Of a DNA stretch of 64,000 nucleotides, positions 15,664-25,120 are shown in pieces; position 1 is the stretch's first letter; every line of letters begins with the position of its first letter. Origin of the DNA: Hyphococcus sp. GTDB lineage: Bacteria > Pseudomonadota > Alphaproteobacteria > Caulobacterales > Parvularculaceae. The stretch lies in the NCBI GenBank assembly GCA_028285645.1, contig JANQOV010000068.1:1-64000 (forward strand), read 5' to 3'. The translations under genes and the position numbers were made by a program. Below the pieces are notes generated by a model. It had not been told where the DNA came from. It was given only the letters and a program-made list of their open reading frames with translations, and made no database searches.

Positions 15664-16341
15664 ATGACCGAGTTGAAAGACTGGACGGGACGGCCCGCGC
15701 CGAAGCTGCAATCAACAAGGGGCCGCTATGTGGCGATCGCGCCCGCCCGTCTTCCAGAGGATGGCGAAGCGCTGTTTGCCGCCATTTGCGGCGCCGGCAA
15801 TGATGATTTGTGGCGCTATATTCCGATTGGGCCATTCGAGACTGCAACAGCGCTTTGTGAAGCTATGCAAGTCACCGCCAAAAATCTCGGCTGGGAAACC
15901 TATCTTCTGCGATCGCCGGACAAGGGCGTGGTTCTAGGGATGGCAAGTTACATGCGCATTCGCCCGGATGCCGGATCAGCGGAAGTCGGCTGCATTATCT
16001 ATTCAAAAGACATGCAGCGTAGGCCGGCCGCGACGGAAGCAATGTATCTGATGGCGAAGCACATCTTCGATGATCTTGGTTATCGCCGTTACGAATGGAA
16101 GTGCGACAACGCCAATGAGGCCTCAAAGCGCGCAGCACTGCGATTGGGTTTTCGTTTTGAGGGCGTCTTCCGTCAGGACATGGTGATGAAGGGGCGCAAT
16201 CGCGACACGGCGTGGTTTTCCATCATCGATGCCGAGTGGCCGGCGGTAAAAGCCGGGTTTGAGGCTTGGTTGGCGGCAGAAAACTTTGACAAAGACGGTC
16301 AGCAACGCCGATCTCTCACAGAGTTTCAGGTGGACGCTTAG
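15664..16341 (+). CDS. GNAT acetyltransferase, RimJ/RimL type
   Basis: A 225-aa GNAT-fold protein. The order fits RimJ/RimL-like N-acetyltransferases: an N-terminal strand (GRYVAIAPARLPEDG), the central VLGMASYMRIRPDAGSAEVG, the region YSKDMQRRPAATEAMYLMAK that contacts acetyl-CoA, and YRRYEWKCDNANEASKRAAL with LGFRFEGVFR, the conserved end of this subfamily. Substrate could be a protein N-terminus or a small amine. The ATG at 15664 follows AGGAAGGG, somewhat far; an in-frame GTG at 15586 lies inside the repeat and is not favoured. The last four bases overlap the end of the convergent gene. Confidence 0.82.
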   Translation: MTELKDWTGRPAPKLQSTRGRYVAIAPARLPEDGEALFAAICGAGNDDLWRYIPIGPFETATALCEAMQVTAKNLGWETYLLRSPDKGVVLGMASYMRIRPDAGSAEVGCIIYSKDMQRRPAATEAMYLMAKHIFDDLGYRRYEWKCDNANEASKRAALRLGFRFEGVFRQDMVMKGRNRDTAWFSIIDAEWPAVKAGFEAWLAAENFDKDGQQRRSLTEFQVDA

Positions 16342-16844
16342 CCCTCAAACACCATCAACATCACGCGGCCTTCCTTGGTGTCGAACGCCCGCTGCTCAAC
16401 GAAGCCCGCCTTTTGGTAAGCCCTGCGCGCGCGTAAGTTTTCAAACAAGGGATCGATCACGACCTTTGGCGCGCCAGCGGCGAGCAGCGATAACGCATGC
16501 TGTCGCAAAAATGCGCTGCCATGGCCTTTGCACAGCAAAGGCGCCCCGCCGACGAATAGGTCGATGGCGCGGGTTCCCGCCGGCAGGCCCTCAAAATGCA
16601 CGTCCGGCTCATCGCCAACATTATAGTCTTGGATATAACCGACCGGCGTTCCCCGATAATGCACCATGAACTGATTGATGCTTGGCAAGGGAAGATCGCC
16701 GCGGATCAGCGCCAGCTCCTCGTCGGGATCGCCCCACCAGGGCCTCACTTCAGGATCGGAAAGCCAACCATGCAGCATGGGAAGGTCGGCCTCGGTCGCA
16801 GTCTCGAAGCGGTAGTCTTGCCGGGGTATCGATGTGTCAGCCAT
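16338..16844 (-). CDS. GNAT acetyltransferase resembling aminoglycoside 6'-N-acetyltransferases
   Basis: A 168-aa GNAT protein. Its N-terminal DLPMLHGWLSDPEVRPWWG, the strand PVGYIQDYNV, AIDLFVGGAPLLCKGHGSAF with the acetyl-CoA loop, and the end ENLRARRAYQKAGFVEQRAF follow the pattern of AAC(6')-Ib-like enzymes, which acetylate aminoglycosides, and of related acetyltransferases of siderophore and amino-acid metabolism. Chromosomal relatives usually have other natural substrates and resistance should not be assumed. It is divergent from sucC (122 bases apart) and convergent with the preceding acetyltransferase. Confidence 0.78.
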   Translation of the reverse strand: MADTSIPRQDYRFETATEADLPMLHGWLSDPEVRPWWGDPDEELALIRGDLPLPSINQFMVHYRGTPVGYIQDYNVGDEPDVHFEGLPAGTRAIDLFVGGAPLLCKGHGSAFLRQHALSLLAAGAPKVVIDPLFENLRARRAYQKAGFVEQRAFDTKEGRVMLMVFEG

Positions 16845-16966
16845 ACGCTGCGATATAAGAATCGAAAGCTCGCTCGTCCATTGCGGTGCTGTTGTTTCAA
16901 CGCCAACAGAAGCTATAAACGCGGGAACCGTTTCGACCCCATGTCCCTCTAAGGAGCGCCGCCGCC

Positions 16967-18154
16967 ATGAACATCCACGAATATCAAGCCAAACGCCTCT
17001 TGAAGGAATTCGGCGCGCCGGTCTCAGACGGCCGCGCAGTCTTCAAAGCGAGCGAGGCGGAAGCGGCGGCGAAAGAACTGCCCGGCCCTCTTTATGTGGT
17101 GAAGGCGCAAATCCATGCCGGCGGGCGCGGCAAAGGTAAATTCAAGGAGGCTGAAGCCGGCGAAGGCGGCGGCGTGCGGCTGGCGAAATCGCCGGCGGAA
17201 GCGGCTGAATTTGCAAAGCAGATGCTTGGCAAGACCCTTGTCACCAAACAGACCGGTCCAAGCGGGAAACAGGTTGGCCGTATCTATATTGAAGCGGGCT
17301 CCGACATCGAGACCGAGCTTTACTTGTCGGCGCTGGTCGATCGTGGATCAGGCCGCATCGCTTTTATCGCTTCTACCGAAGGCGGTATGAACATCGAGGA
17401 AGTGGCCGAGGAAACGCCGGAAAAAATCATCGCGGTTGAGATTGATCCGGCGACCGGCTGCATGCCGCATCATGCGCGGCGCATTGCGCAGGCGCTCGGT
17501 CTTAAGGGCGCCGCCGCCAAGCAGTGCGGCAAGCTGATCCCGACGCTCTACGAAGCGTTTACATCAAAAGACATGTCGATGCTGGAGATCAATCCGCTGA
17601 TCGTCACCAAGGCGGGCGATCTCTTGGTTTTGGATGCGAAAGTCGGTTTTGATCCCAATGCGCTCTTTCGCCATGCGGACATTCTTGAAATGCGCGATGA
17701 GACCGAAGAAGACCCGATGGAGCTCAAAGCGTCTGAGTTCGATCTTTCTTATGTGAAACTCGACGGCAATATCGGCTGCATGGTGAACGGGGCGGGGCTT
17801 GCCATGGCGACCATGGATATCATCAAGCACTATGGGGCGGAGCCTGCGAACTTTCTCGATGTGGGCGGCGGCGCGACAAAGGAAAAAGTCACAGAGGCCT
17901 TCAAGATCATTACGACAGACCCGAACGTAAAAGGCATCCTCGTCAATATTTTCGGCGGCATCATGAAATGCGACATCATCGCTGAAGGCATTGTCGCGGC
18001 GGTCAAAGAGGTTGGCCTTGACGACCCCCTGGTGGTGCGTCTTGAAGGCACCAATGTCGAAAAGGGCAAGGAAATTCTCGCCAACTCCGGCCTTAAAATA
18101 ACGCCCGCGGATGATCTCGAAGACGCCGCGCAAAAGGTGGTAGCGGCGGTTTGA
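16967..18154 (+). CDS. sucC: Succinyl-CoA synthetase, beta subunit (ADP-forming)
   Basis: The 395-aa beta subunit pairs with SucD to convert succinyl-CoA to succinate with formation of ATP (TCA cycle). The N-terminus [16 protein letters not shown] is diagnostic; the ATP-grasp region includes [19 protein letters not shown], and the C-terminal domain has [13 protein letters not shown] and [18 protein letters not shown]. Specificity for ADP rather than GDP is not settled by the sequence alone. An AAGGAG ribosome site precedes the ATG. Unusually, sucD does not follow directly: three other genes lie between them, so equal production of the two subunits must be achieved across about 1.5 kb. Confidence 0.97.
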   Translation: MNIHEYQAKRLLKEFGAPVSDGRAVFKASEAEAAAKELPGPLYVVKAQIHAGGRGKGKFKEAEAGEGGGVRLAKSPAEAAEFAKQMLGKTLVTKQTGPSGKQVGRIYIEAGSDIETELYLSALVDRGSGRIAFIASTEGGMNIEEVAEETPEKIIAVEIDPATGCMPHHARRIAQALGLKGAAAKQCGKLIPTLYEAFTSKDMSMLEINPLIVTKAGDLLVLDAKVGFDPNALFRHADILEMRDETEEDPMELKASEFDLSYVKLDGNIGCMVNGAGLAMATMDIIKHYGAEPANFLDVGGGATKEKVTEAFKIITTDPNVKGILVNIFGGIMKCDIIAEGIVAAVKEVGLDDPLVVRLEGTNVEKGKEILANSGLKITPADDLEDAAQKVVAAV

Positions 18155-18185
18155 GGGTTGCCGCCGGTGTAGACGTGCTGCGTGA

Positions 18186-18569
18186 ATGTTAGAGGGCCTT
18201 ATTTCCTTCGCCATTTTGGGTGCGCCGGGAATTGTCGCCGCCCTTGTCTTGCTCGTTGTTCTGAATGGGGTGTTGCGCGGCGGAAGGTTTGCTTTCGGCG
18301 CGGTCAGTGGGCTCATCCTTCTCGCCGTTCTATCCTATGGCGCGTTTGCGGCGACGGATCGCTGGAGGGCGAAAGAACACGCTGAATGCGAGGCGGATCA
18401 GGCGGCGGCTGCGTTAGCCGGCGAAGCCAAACTGCTCGACTGCGAAAGCCTGGGACTTGCCTTCGCGTTTCCTGTTGCGAGCATCGTGATGGCGCTCATT
18501 GTCTTTGTGCTCGGCTCCGCTCTCATGCGCGCCGTTGGCGGGCGGTCTGGCCATGTGGATGCGCCTTAG
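18186..18569 (+). CDS. Small membrane protein of unknown function, 127 aa
   Basis: Three hydrophobic segments are visible: residues 5-28 ([20 protein letters not shown]), about 36-56 ([20 protein letters not shown]) and about 90-115 ([20 protein letters not shown]). Between the second and third is a polar loop with two Cys (ECEAD and LLDCES) that could form a disulfide if periplasmic. No family recognised. It begins 31 bases after sucC and ends 14 before the thioesterase gene, so it is in the same transcription unit, inserted between sucC and sucD. Confidence 0.7.
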   Translation: MLEGLISFAILGAPGIVAALVLLVVLNGVLRGGRFAFGAVSGLILLAVLSYGAFAATDRWRAKEHAECEADQAAAALAGEAKLLDCESLGLAFAFPVASIVMALIVFVLGSALMRAVGGRSGHVDAP

Positions 18570-18583
18570 CGTAAACCGTCATC

Positions 18584-19015
18584 ATGACAGATCGATCGCA
18601 ATTTACCTTCTTCCACCCCCTCCGCGTCCGCTGGGCCGAGTGTGATATGCAAGGGATCGTCTTTAACGCTAACTACTTCCTCTATTTCGATGTTGGCATG
18701 ACGGAATACTTGCGGGCGCTCGGTTACGCATCGGCCGGTGAAAACGTCCTGGAGTTTTTCACCGTGAATGCGAATGCTGATTTTCGCGGGTCAGCTGTGT
18801 TCGACGACATGATTGATGTCGCCATTCGCTGCCAGCGGCTTGGGACGAAATCAATGATGCTCGCAGCTGCTATTTTTCGCGGCGACGAACTACTGACCGA
18901 CGGCTCGTTGACTTATGTGCACGCGGAGCCCGGCACCAAGAACACGATGCCCATCCCCGATGCGTTTGTTTCTCGCCTGCTTGAGTTCGAGAAGACGCCG
19001 CCGGAACGAAAATGA
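18584..19015 (+). CDS. Acyl-CoA thioesterase, YbgC/FadM hotdog type
   Basis: A 143-aa hotdog protein of the 4-hydroxybenzoyl-CoA thioesterase group. The N-terminal motif VRWAECDMQGIVFNANYFLY holds the catalytic Asp21 and the Asn of the active-site loop; TDGSLTYVHAEPGT is the last strand pair. These enzymes hydrolyse short or aromatic acyl-CoA esters. A second, different member (ybgC) is near the right end of the window. Its place between sucC and sucD could be chance, or could link CoA release to the succinyl-CoA pool; the sequence gives no further hint. Confidence 0.83.
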   Translation: MTDRSQFTFFHPLRVRWAECDMQGIVFNANYFLYFDVGMTEYLRALGYASAGENVLEFFTVNANADFRGSAVFDDMIDVAIRCQRLGTKSMMLAAAIFRGDELLTDGSLTYVHAEPGTKNTMPIPDAFVSRLLEFEKTPPERK

Positions 19016-19028
19016 TTTGAGCCAACCA

Positions 19029-19391
19029 ATGATCAAAAAGATCAACATCCCATCGGCCTTTGACCGCATTCCAGAAACCTGGTCGCCGCACATTGCTGCA
19101 CGAGTCAACGGTCAGGAAGTCAGGCTTGCGAAAATCGACGGTCCTTTCGAGTGGCACGCCCATGATGGCGTCGATGAGGCGTTCTTCGTTGTCAAAGGCG
19201 CCTTTACGATGCGGTTCCGCGATGAAGATGTCGCCATGGAAGAGGGTGATATGCTGGTGGTTCCGGCGGGCGTCGAACATATGCCGGTGGCTGAAGACGA
19301 GTGCTGGATCTTGATGATTGAAAACGCCGGCACAATAAACACCGGCGACAATCAATCAGAGCGAACCCGTCACGACCTGCCAGAACTTTGA
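19029..19391 (+). CDS. Small cupin protein
   Basis: A single-domain cupin of 120 residues. Motif 1 is EWHAHDGVDEAFFVVKGAF, with His43, His45 and Glu50 as metal ligands, and motif 2 is GDMLVVPAGVEHMPVAED with His84. All four ligands are present, so it likely binds Fe, Mn or Zn; the reaction is unknown. The ATG at 19029 lies 13 bases after the thioesterase stop. An alternative longer frame from 18915 overlaps the thioesterase and is rejected. It is the last of three genes separating sucC from sucD. Confidence 0.8.
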   Translation: MIKKINIPSAFDRIPETWSPHIAARVNGQEVRLAKIDGPFEWHAHDGVDEAFFVVKGAFTMRFRDEDVAMEEGDMLVVPAGVEHMPVAEDECWILMIENAGTINTGDNQSERTRHDLPEL

Positions 19392-19404
19392 CACAGGCCA
19401 AAAA

Positions 19405-19432
19405 AATACCGCGCTGGGTCAAGCGCGGTATT
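19405..19432. other. Perfect 11-bp hairpin in the long leader before sucD
   Basis: AATACCGCGCT and AGCGCGGTATT form a perfect 11-bp stem with a six-base loop, 14 bases after the cupin gene. On the + strand no T-run follows; on the - strand a run of T follows, so it is shaped like a terminator for reverse-strand transcription, though no reverse gene ends here. The 238-base leader up to sucD also holds overlapping short stems (19474-19494 versus 19490-19502) that cannot form together. Confidence 0.6.
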
Positions 19433-19629
19433 CAAGTCGGGAGGGCGTCGAACCGGGCAGTCTTACGGTTCGAGGCGGAGGTTTCTTGACCGCCATTTGC
19501 GGCTCTGGCGCGACACATCCGTGAAGTTTTTTTAAAGCCGCTTTGCGGGCCGGGCGGTTGCGGCGCCGGGCGCTGAGGCTTAAGACGGCTTGAATTCAAT
19601 GCTGCAACTGCGCAGGAGCCTCGCCGCCC

Positions 19630-20529
19630 ATGTCCATCCTTATCGACAAAAACACCAAAGTTATCTGCCAGGGCATGACCGGATCGACCGGAACGTTCCA
19701 CACCGAGCAGGCGATTGCCTATGGCACGAAAATGGTCGGCGGCGTCACGCCAGGCAAAGGCGGGCAGACCTGGGAAGCGGGCGAGGCGGCAAAAGGCGCA
19801 ACACTGCCGATATTTGATACGGTCGCGGAAGCGCGGGAGAAAACCGGCGCTGACGCGTCAGTGATTTACGTGCCGCCGCCCTTTGCAGCGGACTCGATCC
19901 TTGAAGCAATCGCAGCCGAGATCCGGCTGGTCATCTGCATTACAGAGGGCATCCCCGTGCTTGATATGGTCAAGGTGAAACGCGCGCTGGATGGCTCTGA
20001 CACTCGCCTGGTGGGGCCGAACTGTCCCGGCGTCATCACGCCCGACGAATGTAAAATCGGCATCATGCCCGGCCACATTCACCGCAAAGGTCATGTGGGC
20101 GTCATTTCCCGCTCCGGCACGCTTACCTATGAGGCCGTGCATCAGACGACCGTCGCCGGGCTTGGTCAGTCGACCTGCGTCGGCATTGGCGGCGATCCCG
20201 TCAAAGGAACCGACTTCATCGAAATCCTCGACATGTTCCTTCACGATGACGAAACCCAGTCGATCATCATGATCGGCGAGATCGGCGGTTCGGCGGAGGC
20301 CGACGCTGCGAAATTCCTCGCCAGCCATAAGACCAAGAAGCCAACGGTCGGCTTTATTGCCGGGGTGACGGCCCCGCCCGGTCGCCGCATGGGCCATGCC
20401 GGAGCCCTTGTGGCGGGCGCAGACGACACCGCCGCCGCCAAAATCGAGGCTATGAAGAGCGCTGGCGTTGCCGTTTCGCCGACTCCAGGCGCCATGGGCC
20501 GGACGCTTTTGGAAATTCTTAAAAAATAA
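19630..20529 (+). CDS. sucD: Succinyl-CoA synthetase, alpha subunit
   Basis: A 299-aa alpha subunit, the partner of SucC. It begins [21 protein letters not shown], has the CoA-binding [17 protein letters not shown], and the phosphohistidine His256 in [14 protein letters not shown], which carries phosphate between succinyl phosphate and ADP. The length is standard. A ribosome site (AGGAG) is upstream. It leads the sucD-sucA-sucB-lpd series, with gaps of 99, 30 and 10 bases, so it may have its own promoter in the 238-base leader that separates it from the cupin gene. Confidence 0.97.
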   Translation: MSILIDKNTKVICQGMTGSTGTFHTEQAIAYGTKMVGGVTPGKGGQTWEAGEAAKGATLPIFDTVAEAREKTGADASVIYVPPPFAADSILEAIAAEIRLVICITEGIPVLDMVKVKRALDGSDTRLVGPNCPGVITPDECKIGIMPGHIHRKGHVGVISRSGTLTYEAVHQTTVAGLGQSTCVGIGGDPVKGTDFIEILDMFLHDDETQSIIMIGEIGGSAEADAAKFLASHKTKKPTVGFIAGVTAPPGRRMGHAGALVAGADDTAAAKIEAMKSAGVAVSPTPGAMGRTLLEILKK

Positions 20530-20628
20530 ACCACTCCATGGTTAACCTAAGGGATTAGCCATTGAAACGTTTCGCGGTTGGCGTATCTAGTAGAGCCAGT
20601 TCGCGGCGAACAGAATTTGGAACGCGGT

Positions 20629-23586
20629 ATGGCCAAGGATGAACCGGCCCCGGCAAGTCGTGGAAGCGACCCAGAAAGTACAATCTTATCAGGCGTCAAC
20701 GCTCGATATTTGGAAGACCTTTATGCGCGTTACGCCGCCGACCCGGCGTCGGTTGGACCGGCATGGCGAGCATTCTTTGAGCGTGAGGCGGGCGAGCCGA
20801 ATGGCGCGCGCGCGCTGGATGGGCCTAGCTGGGCCCGCCGTGACTGGCCGCCAAAACAAAATGGCGAACTCACCGCCGCTTTTGACGGCGACTGGGGCGA
20901 GGTCGAAGCCGAGCTTGAGCATAAAATAAAAGCGCGGGCGCCCGCCGCTAGCGGTGACGATGTTCGTCAGGCCACCAAGGATTCCTTGCGCGCGCTCATG
21001 TTGATCCGCGCTTATCGTATTCGCGGTCACTTGATTGCCGATCTCGATCCGCTTGGCCTTACGCCGGAGACCCCGCATCCGGAACTTGATCCCGCGACCC
21101 TCGGCTTTACCGAGGAAGACATGGGCCGGGAAATCTTCATTGACAACGTGCTTGGTCTTGAGACGGCGACGTTGCGCGAAATCATCGCGATTTTGAAACG
21201 CACCTATTGCGGCACTTTCGCCGTTGAGTTCATGCACATTACGGACCCGGAGCAAAAGTCCTGGTTGCAGCAACGCATTGAAGGTCCGGATAAGGATATT
21301 TCCTTCACGCCGGAAGGCCGCAAAGCCATTCTCAATAAGCTTGTTGAGGCGGAAGGTTTCGAGAACTTTCTCAACATCAAATATACCGGCACCAAGCGGT
21401 TCGGTCTTGATGGCGCAGAATCCATGGTGCCGGCGCTCGAACAGATCATCAAACGCGGCGGCGCGCTCGGCGTTAAAGAAATCGTTGTCGGCATGCCCCA
21501 TCGCGGGCGTCTCAATGTTCTAGCAGCCGTGATGGGCAAACCTTATCACCATATCTTCCACGAGTTTCACGGCGGTTCCGTGACGCCGGACGATGTGGGC
21601 GGTTCCGGCGACGTTAAGTACCACCTTGGCGCGTCCTCTGACCGCGAATTCGACGGCAACAAAGTGCATCTGTCGCTCACCGCTAACCCTTCGCATCTGG
21701 AAGCGGTGAACCCGGTTGTGCTCGGCAAAGCGCGCTCCAAGCAGGATCGTATTGAACCGCCGGATCTCGATGCGCCGCGGACCCATGTCTTGCCGTTGCT
21801 GCTGCACGGCGATGCGGCGTTCGCCGGACAGGGCATTGTCGCTGAGTGTTTCGGGTTTTCGGGCCTTCGCGGTTACAGCGCCGGCGGTACGATCCACTTC
21901 ATCGTCAACAACCAGATCGGGTTTACGACGGCGCCAAAATTCTCGCGGTCTTCGCCTTATCCGTCTGACGTGGCGAAAATGGTCGAGGCGCCGATTTTTC
22001 ATGTAAATGGGGACGATCCTGAAGCGGTGGTCTTCGCCGCCAAGATTGCCGCAGAATTTCGTCAACGCTTCGGCGCCGACGTCGTCATCGACATGTTCTG
22101 CTATAGGCGCTTTGGCCACAACGAAGGCGATGAGCCCAGCTTCACGCAGCCGCTGATGTATCGCAAAATTCGCAATCACAAAACGGCGGCGAATATCTAT
22201 GCCGAAAGACTAGTCGCGGAACGCGTCGTTACCCAAGAGGAAGCAGACGCCCTGCGCGGTGATTTCCGCAAGTTCCTCGATGATGAATTCGAAGCGGCGA
22301 AATCATTCAAGCCGAACAAAGCCGATTGGCTGGACGGTCAATGGTCCGGCATGGTCCATCCCATTGACGACGACCGGCGCGGCGACACTGCGGTTGCCGT
22401 TGAGACGCTGAACGACATCGGCGAGACGCTGACGAGTTACCCTAAGAATTTCAATATCCACAAAACCCTGGCGCGCATTCTCAAGCAAAAGCAAAAAATG
22501 TTTGACGACGGCGCAGGCCTCGACTGGGCGACGGCGGAAGCGCTGGCCTTCGGCTCTCTGATGCAGGAGGGGTACGGCATTCGCCTTTCCGGACAGGATT
22601 CCCGGCGCGGCACCTTTTCTCAGCGCCATGGCGTGTTCATTGATCAGGAAACGGAAAACACCTATACGCCGCTCGCGCACCTGCCTGATGCGAACGCAAC
22701 ATTTGAGATTCACGATTCAAACCTGTCGGAATTCGCCGTTATGGGTTTTGAGTATGGCTATGCGCTTGCGAACCCGAAATTCCTCGTTATGTGGGAAGCG
22801 CAGTTCGGTGATTTTGTGAACGGCGCCCAGATTATCATTGACCAATTCTTGTCGTCCGGCGAACGCAAATGGCTGCGCATGTGCGGGCTCGTGCTCTTAC
22901 TGCCCCATGGTTATGAAGGTCAGGGGCCGGAGCATTCATCAGCGCGCCTTGAGCGTTTCCTGCAACTTTGCGCACAGGACAATATGCAAGTCGCCAATTG
23001 CACGACGCCGGCGAACTACTTCCATATTCTGCGCCGCCAGATGCGCCGGAATTTCCGCAAGCCGCTGGTATTGATGACGCCAAAGTCTTTGTTGCGCCAT
23101 AAGAGATGCGTATCGACCCTAGAAGAAATGGGTTCCGGATCATCTTTCCATCGCGTCTTGTGGGATGATGCGGAGTGCAAACCTGGCTCGACCGTTGAGC
23201 TGGTTTCGGACGCAAAAATCAAACGTGTCGTCTTGTGTTCCGGCAAGGTTTATTACGACTTGCTGGAAGAGAGGGAAAAACGCGGCGTCGATAACATCTA
23301 CCTGTTGCGCATTGAGCAGTTTTATCCATTCCCGGCGCAATCCCTGATCAAGGAGCTGCAGCGCTTTAAGAACGCCGAGATGATCTGGTGCCAGGAAGAA
23401 CCCAAAAATATGGGCGGCTGGTTCTTTATGGACCCCAATCTCGAATGGACGCTTGACCAGATTTCCGCGAAGCATAAACGCGCCCGTTATGTTGGTCGGC
23501 CATCATCGGCCTCGCCGGCATCGGGACTGATGAGCCGACACAAGGCGGAATTGGAAGGTTTTTTGGACGAGGCGCTAACGCTATAA
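20629..23586 (+). CDS. sucA: 2-oxoglutarate dehydrogenase E1 component
   Basis: A 985-aa thiamine-diphosphate enzyme that decarboxylates 2-oxoglutarate and loads succinyl groups onto the E2 lipoyl domain. Visible regions are the N-terminal ARYLEDLYARYAADPASVG segment that binds the E2 core, the RIRGHLIADLDPLG helix, the substrate loop VGMPHRGRLNVL, the conserved ANPSHLEAVNPVV, and the ThDP-binding region around FCYRRFGHNEGDEP. The C-terminal QEEPKNMGGW is also typical. The ATG at 20629 fits the family start better than an in-frame TTG at 20578. Length and motifs are complete. Confidence 0.97.
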   Translation: MAKDEPAPASRGSDPESTILSGVNARYLEDLYARYAADPASVGPAWRAFFEREAGEPNGARALDGPSWARRDWPPKQNGELTAAFDGDWGEVEAELEHKIKARAPAASGDDVRQATKDSLRALMLIRAYRIRGHLIADLDPLGLTPETPHPELDPATLGFTEEDMGREIFIDNVLGLETATLREIIAILKRTYCGTFAVEFMHITDPEQKSWLQQRIEGPDKDISFTPEGRKAILNKLVEAEGFENFLNIKYTGTKRFGLDGAESMVPALEQIIKRGGALGVKEIVVGMPHRGRLNVLAAVMGKPYHHIFHEFHGGSVTPDDVGGSGDVKYHLGASSDREFDGNKVHLSLTANPSHLEAVNPVVLGKARSKQDRIEPPDLDAPRTHVLPLLLHGDAAFAGQGIVAECFGFSGLRGYSAGGTIHFIVNNQIGFTTAPKFSRSSPYPSDVAKMVEAPIFHVNGDDPEAVVFAAKIAAEFRQRFGADVVIDMFCYRRFGHNEGDEPSFTQPLMYRKIRNHKTAANIYAERLVAERVVTQEEADALRGDFRKFLDDEFEAAKSFKPNKADWLDGQWSGMVHPIDDDRRGDTAVAVETLNDIGETLTSYPKNFNIHKTLARILKQKQKMFDDGAGLDWATAEALAFGSLMQEGYGIRLSGQDSRRGTFSQRHGVFIDQETENTYTPLAHLPDANATFEIHDSNLSEFAVMGFEYGYALANPKFLVMWEAQFGDFVNGAQIIIDQFLSSGERKWLRMCGLVLLLPHGYEGQGPEHSSARLERFLQLCAQDNMQVANCTTPANYFHILRRQMRRNFRKPLVLMTPKSLLRHKRCVSTLEEMGSGSSFHRVLWDDAECKPGSTVELVSDAKIKRVVLCSGKVYYDLLEEREKRGVDNIYLLRIEQFYPFPAQSLIKELQRFKNAEMIWCQEEPKNMGGWFFMDPNLEWTLDQISAKHKRARYVGRPSSASPASGLMSRHKAELEGFLDEALTL

Positions 23587-23616
23587 GCGTCGGGCCGTCC
23601 AGTTTTGGAGACAACT

Positions 23617-25110
23617 ATGACCACCGAAATCCGGGTCCCAGCGCTTGGCGAATCCGTCACCGAAGCGACCATCGGCAAATGGCTGAAGCAGCAAGGCGAT
23701 GTTGTGAGCGCCGACGAACCTTTGGTCGAGCTTGAAACTGACAAAGTCTCCGTTGAGGCGCCGGCGCCGGCTTCCGGCGTGCTTTCTGAAATTACTGCGC
23801 AAGAAGGCGACACGGTCGAAGTCAACGCGCTACTCGGCAAGATTTCTTCAAATGGCGCTCAAGCTTCAGCCCCTGAAACAAAAGCCGCGGCGCCGGTGAA
23901 AGAAACAACCGCGCCCGCCGTTGCTGGCGGCGAAGAAATCGAATTGCGTGTCCCTCAATCCGGCGAATCCGTCACCGAGGCGGATATCGGCGAGTGGTTC
24001 AAAAAAGTCGGCGATGCGGTCGCATTGGACGAGCCGGTGGTCAGTCTGGAAACTGATAAGGCGGCGATGGACGTTCCGTCGCCGGCGGTGGGCGTCATCA
24101 AGAGCATTGCCGCGCAAGAAGGCGATACGGTGGAAGTTGGCGCGCTGTTGGCGGTGATTTCGGCGGGAGAGGCGGCTGCTGCGCCGGCGCCTGAGAGGAA
24201 ATCAAATGGCGCAGCTGCGCCTTCGGTTGAGACGGCGCCGGCGCAAGACTTGTCGCCTGCGCCGCGCCGGGTGGTGGCGGAGCGCGGGCTTGATCCGTCA
24301 ACGATTGCCGGCACCGGAAAGGATGGGCGCATCACCAAGGGCGATGCGCTGGCGGCGACGCCGGCGGCGCCTGCCGTGGCAAGGGCCCCAAGCGCGCCGC
24401 GCGAAACAGGCCCCCGCGAAGAGCGAGTGAAGATGTCTCGCCTTCGTCAAACTATTGCCCGGCGCTTGAAAGAATCACAAGACACAGCCGCCATGCTCTC
24501 GACATTCAACGATGTCGATATGACTGCCGTGATGAGTTTACGTAGTCAGTACAAGGAGCTCTTTGAGAAGAAGCACGGCATCAAGCTTGGCTTTATGTCG
24601 CTGTTCGCAAAAGCCTGCACCCACGCGCTAAAAGAAGTTCCGGATGTGAACGCCGAGATCGACGGCACAGACATCATTTACAAAAACCACTATGACATCG
24701 GCATTGCGGTCGGGTCCGATAGGGGGCTTGTGGTGCCTGTGGTGCGCGACACGGACCTGAAATCTCTGGCTGAAATCGAGCTTGAAATCGCAGACTATGG
24801 ACGCCGCGCCCGCTCCGGCGATTTGAAGCTGGAAGAGATGCAAGGTGGGACCTTCACCATTTCGAATGGCGGGATTTACGGCTCCCTGCTTTCTACGCCG
24901 ATCCTCAACTTGCCGCAGTCCGGCATATTAGGCATGCACCGCATTGAAAAACGCCCCGTCGTTATCGATGACGAAGTGGTTGTTCGGCCGATGATGTATC
25001 TGGCGCTTTCATATGACCATCGCATTGTCGACGGCAAAGGCGCCGTGACCTTCCTGGTGCGCGTTAAAGAAAATCTCGAAGATCCGCAGCGCCTGCTGCT
25101 CGATCTCTAA
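23617..25110 (+). CDS. sucB: 2-oxoglutarate dehydrogenase E2 (dihydrolipoyl succinyltransferase) with two lipoyl domains
   Basis: The 497-aa E2 is longer than usual SucB (about 400-420 aa) because it has two lipoyl domains. Domain 1 covers residues 4-78 with lipoyl Lys43 ([10 protein letters not shown]); domain 2 covers about 107-183 with Lys148 ([10 protein letters not shown]). Ala/Pro-rich linkers separate them. Next is the E1/E3-binding domain (about 212-245, [14 protein letters not shown]) and the catalytic domain ending in [12 protein letters not shown], with His468 and Asp472. Tandem lipoyl domains are common in pyruvate dehydrogenase E2 but rare in OdhB; the flanking sucA and lpd fix the assignment to 2-oxoglutarate. 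A GGAG ribosome site precedes the ATG. Confidence 0.95.
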   Translation: MTTEIRVPALGESVTEATIGKWLKQQGDVVSADEPLVELETDKVSVEAPAPASGVLSEITAQEGDTVEVNALLGKISSNGAQASAPETKAAAPVKETTAPAVAGGEEIELRVPQSGESVTEADIGEWFKKVGDAVALDEPVVSLETDKAAMDVPSPAVGVIKSIAAQEGDTVEVGALLAVISAGEAAAAPAPERKSNGAAAPSVETAPAQDLSPAPRRVVAERGLDPSTIAGTGKDGRITKGDALAATPAAPAVARAPSAPRETGPREERVKMSRLRQTIARRLKESQDTAAMLSTFNDVDMTAVMSLRSQYKELFEKKHGIKLGFMSLFAKACTHALKEVPDVNAEIDGTDIIYKNHYDIGIAVGSDRGLVVPVVRDTDLKSLAEIELEIADYGRRARSGDLKLEEMQGGTFTISNGGIYGSLLSTPILNLPQSGILGMHRIEKRPVVIDDEVVVRPMMYLALSYDHRIVDGKGAVTFLVRVKENLEDPQRLLLDL

Positions 25111-25120
25111 GGAAAAATAA

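Noticed and set aside
16338..16844. Aminoglycoside resistance gene
   Set aside because: The GNAT resembles AAC(6') enzymes, but chromosomal relatives have other substrates and nothing nearby suggests a resistance island.
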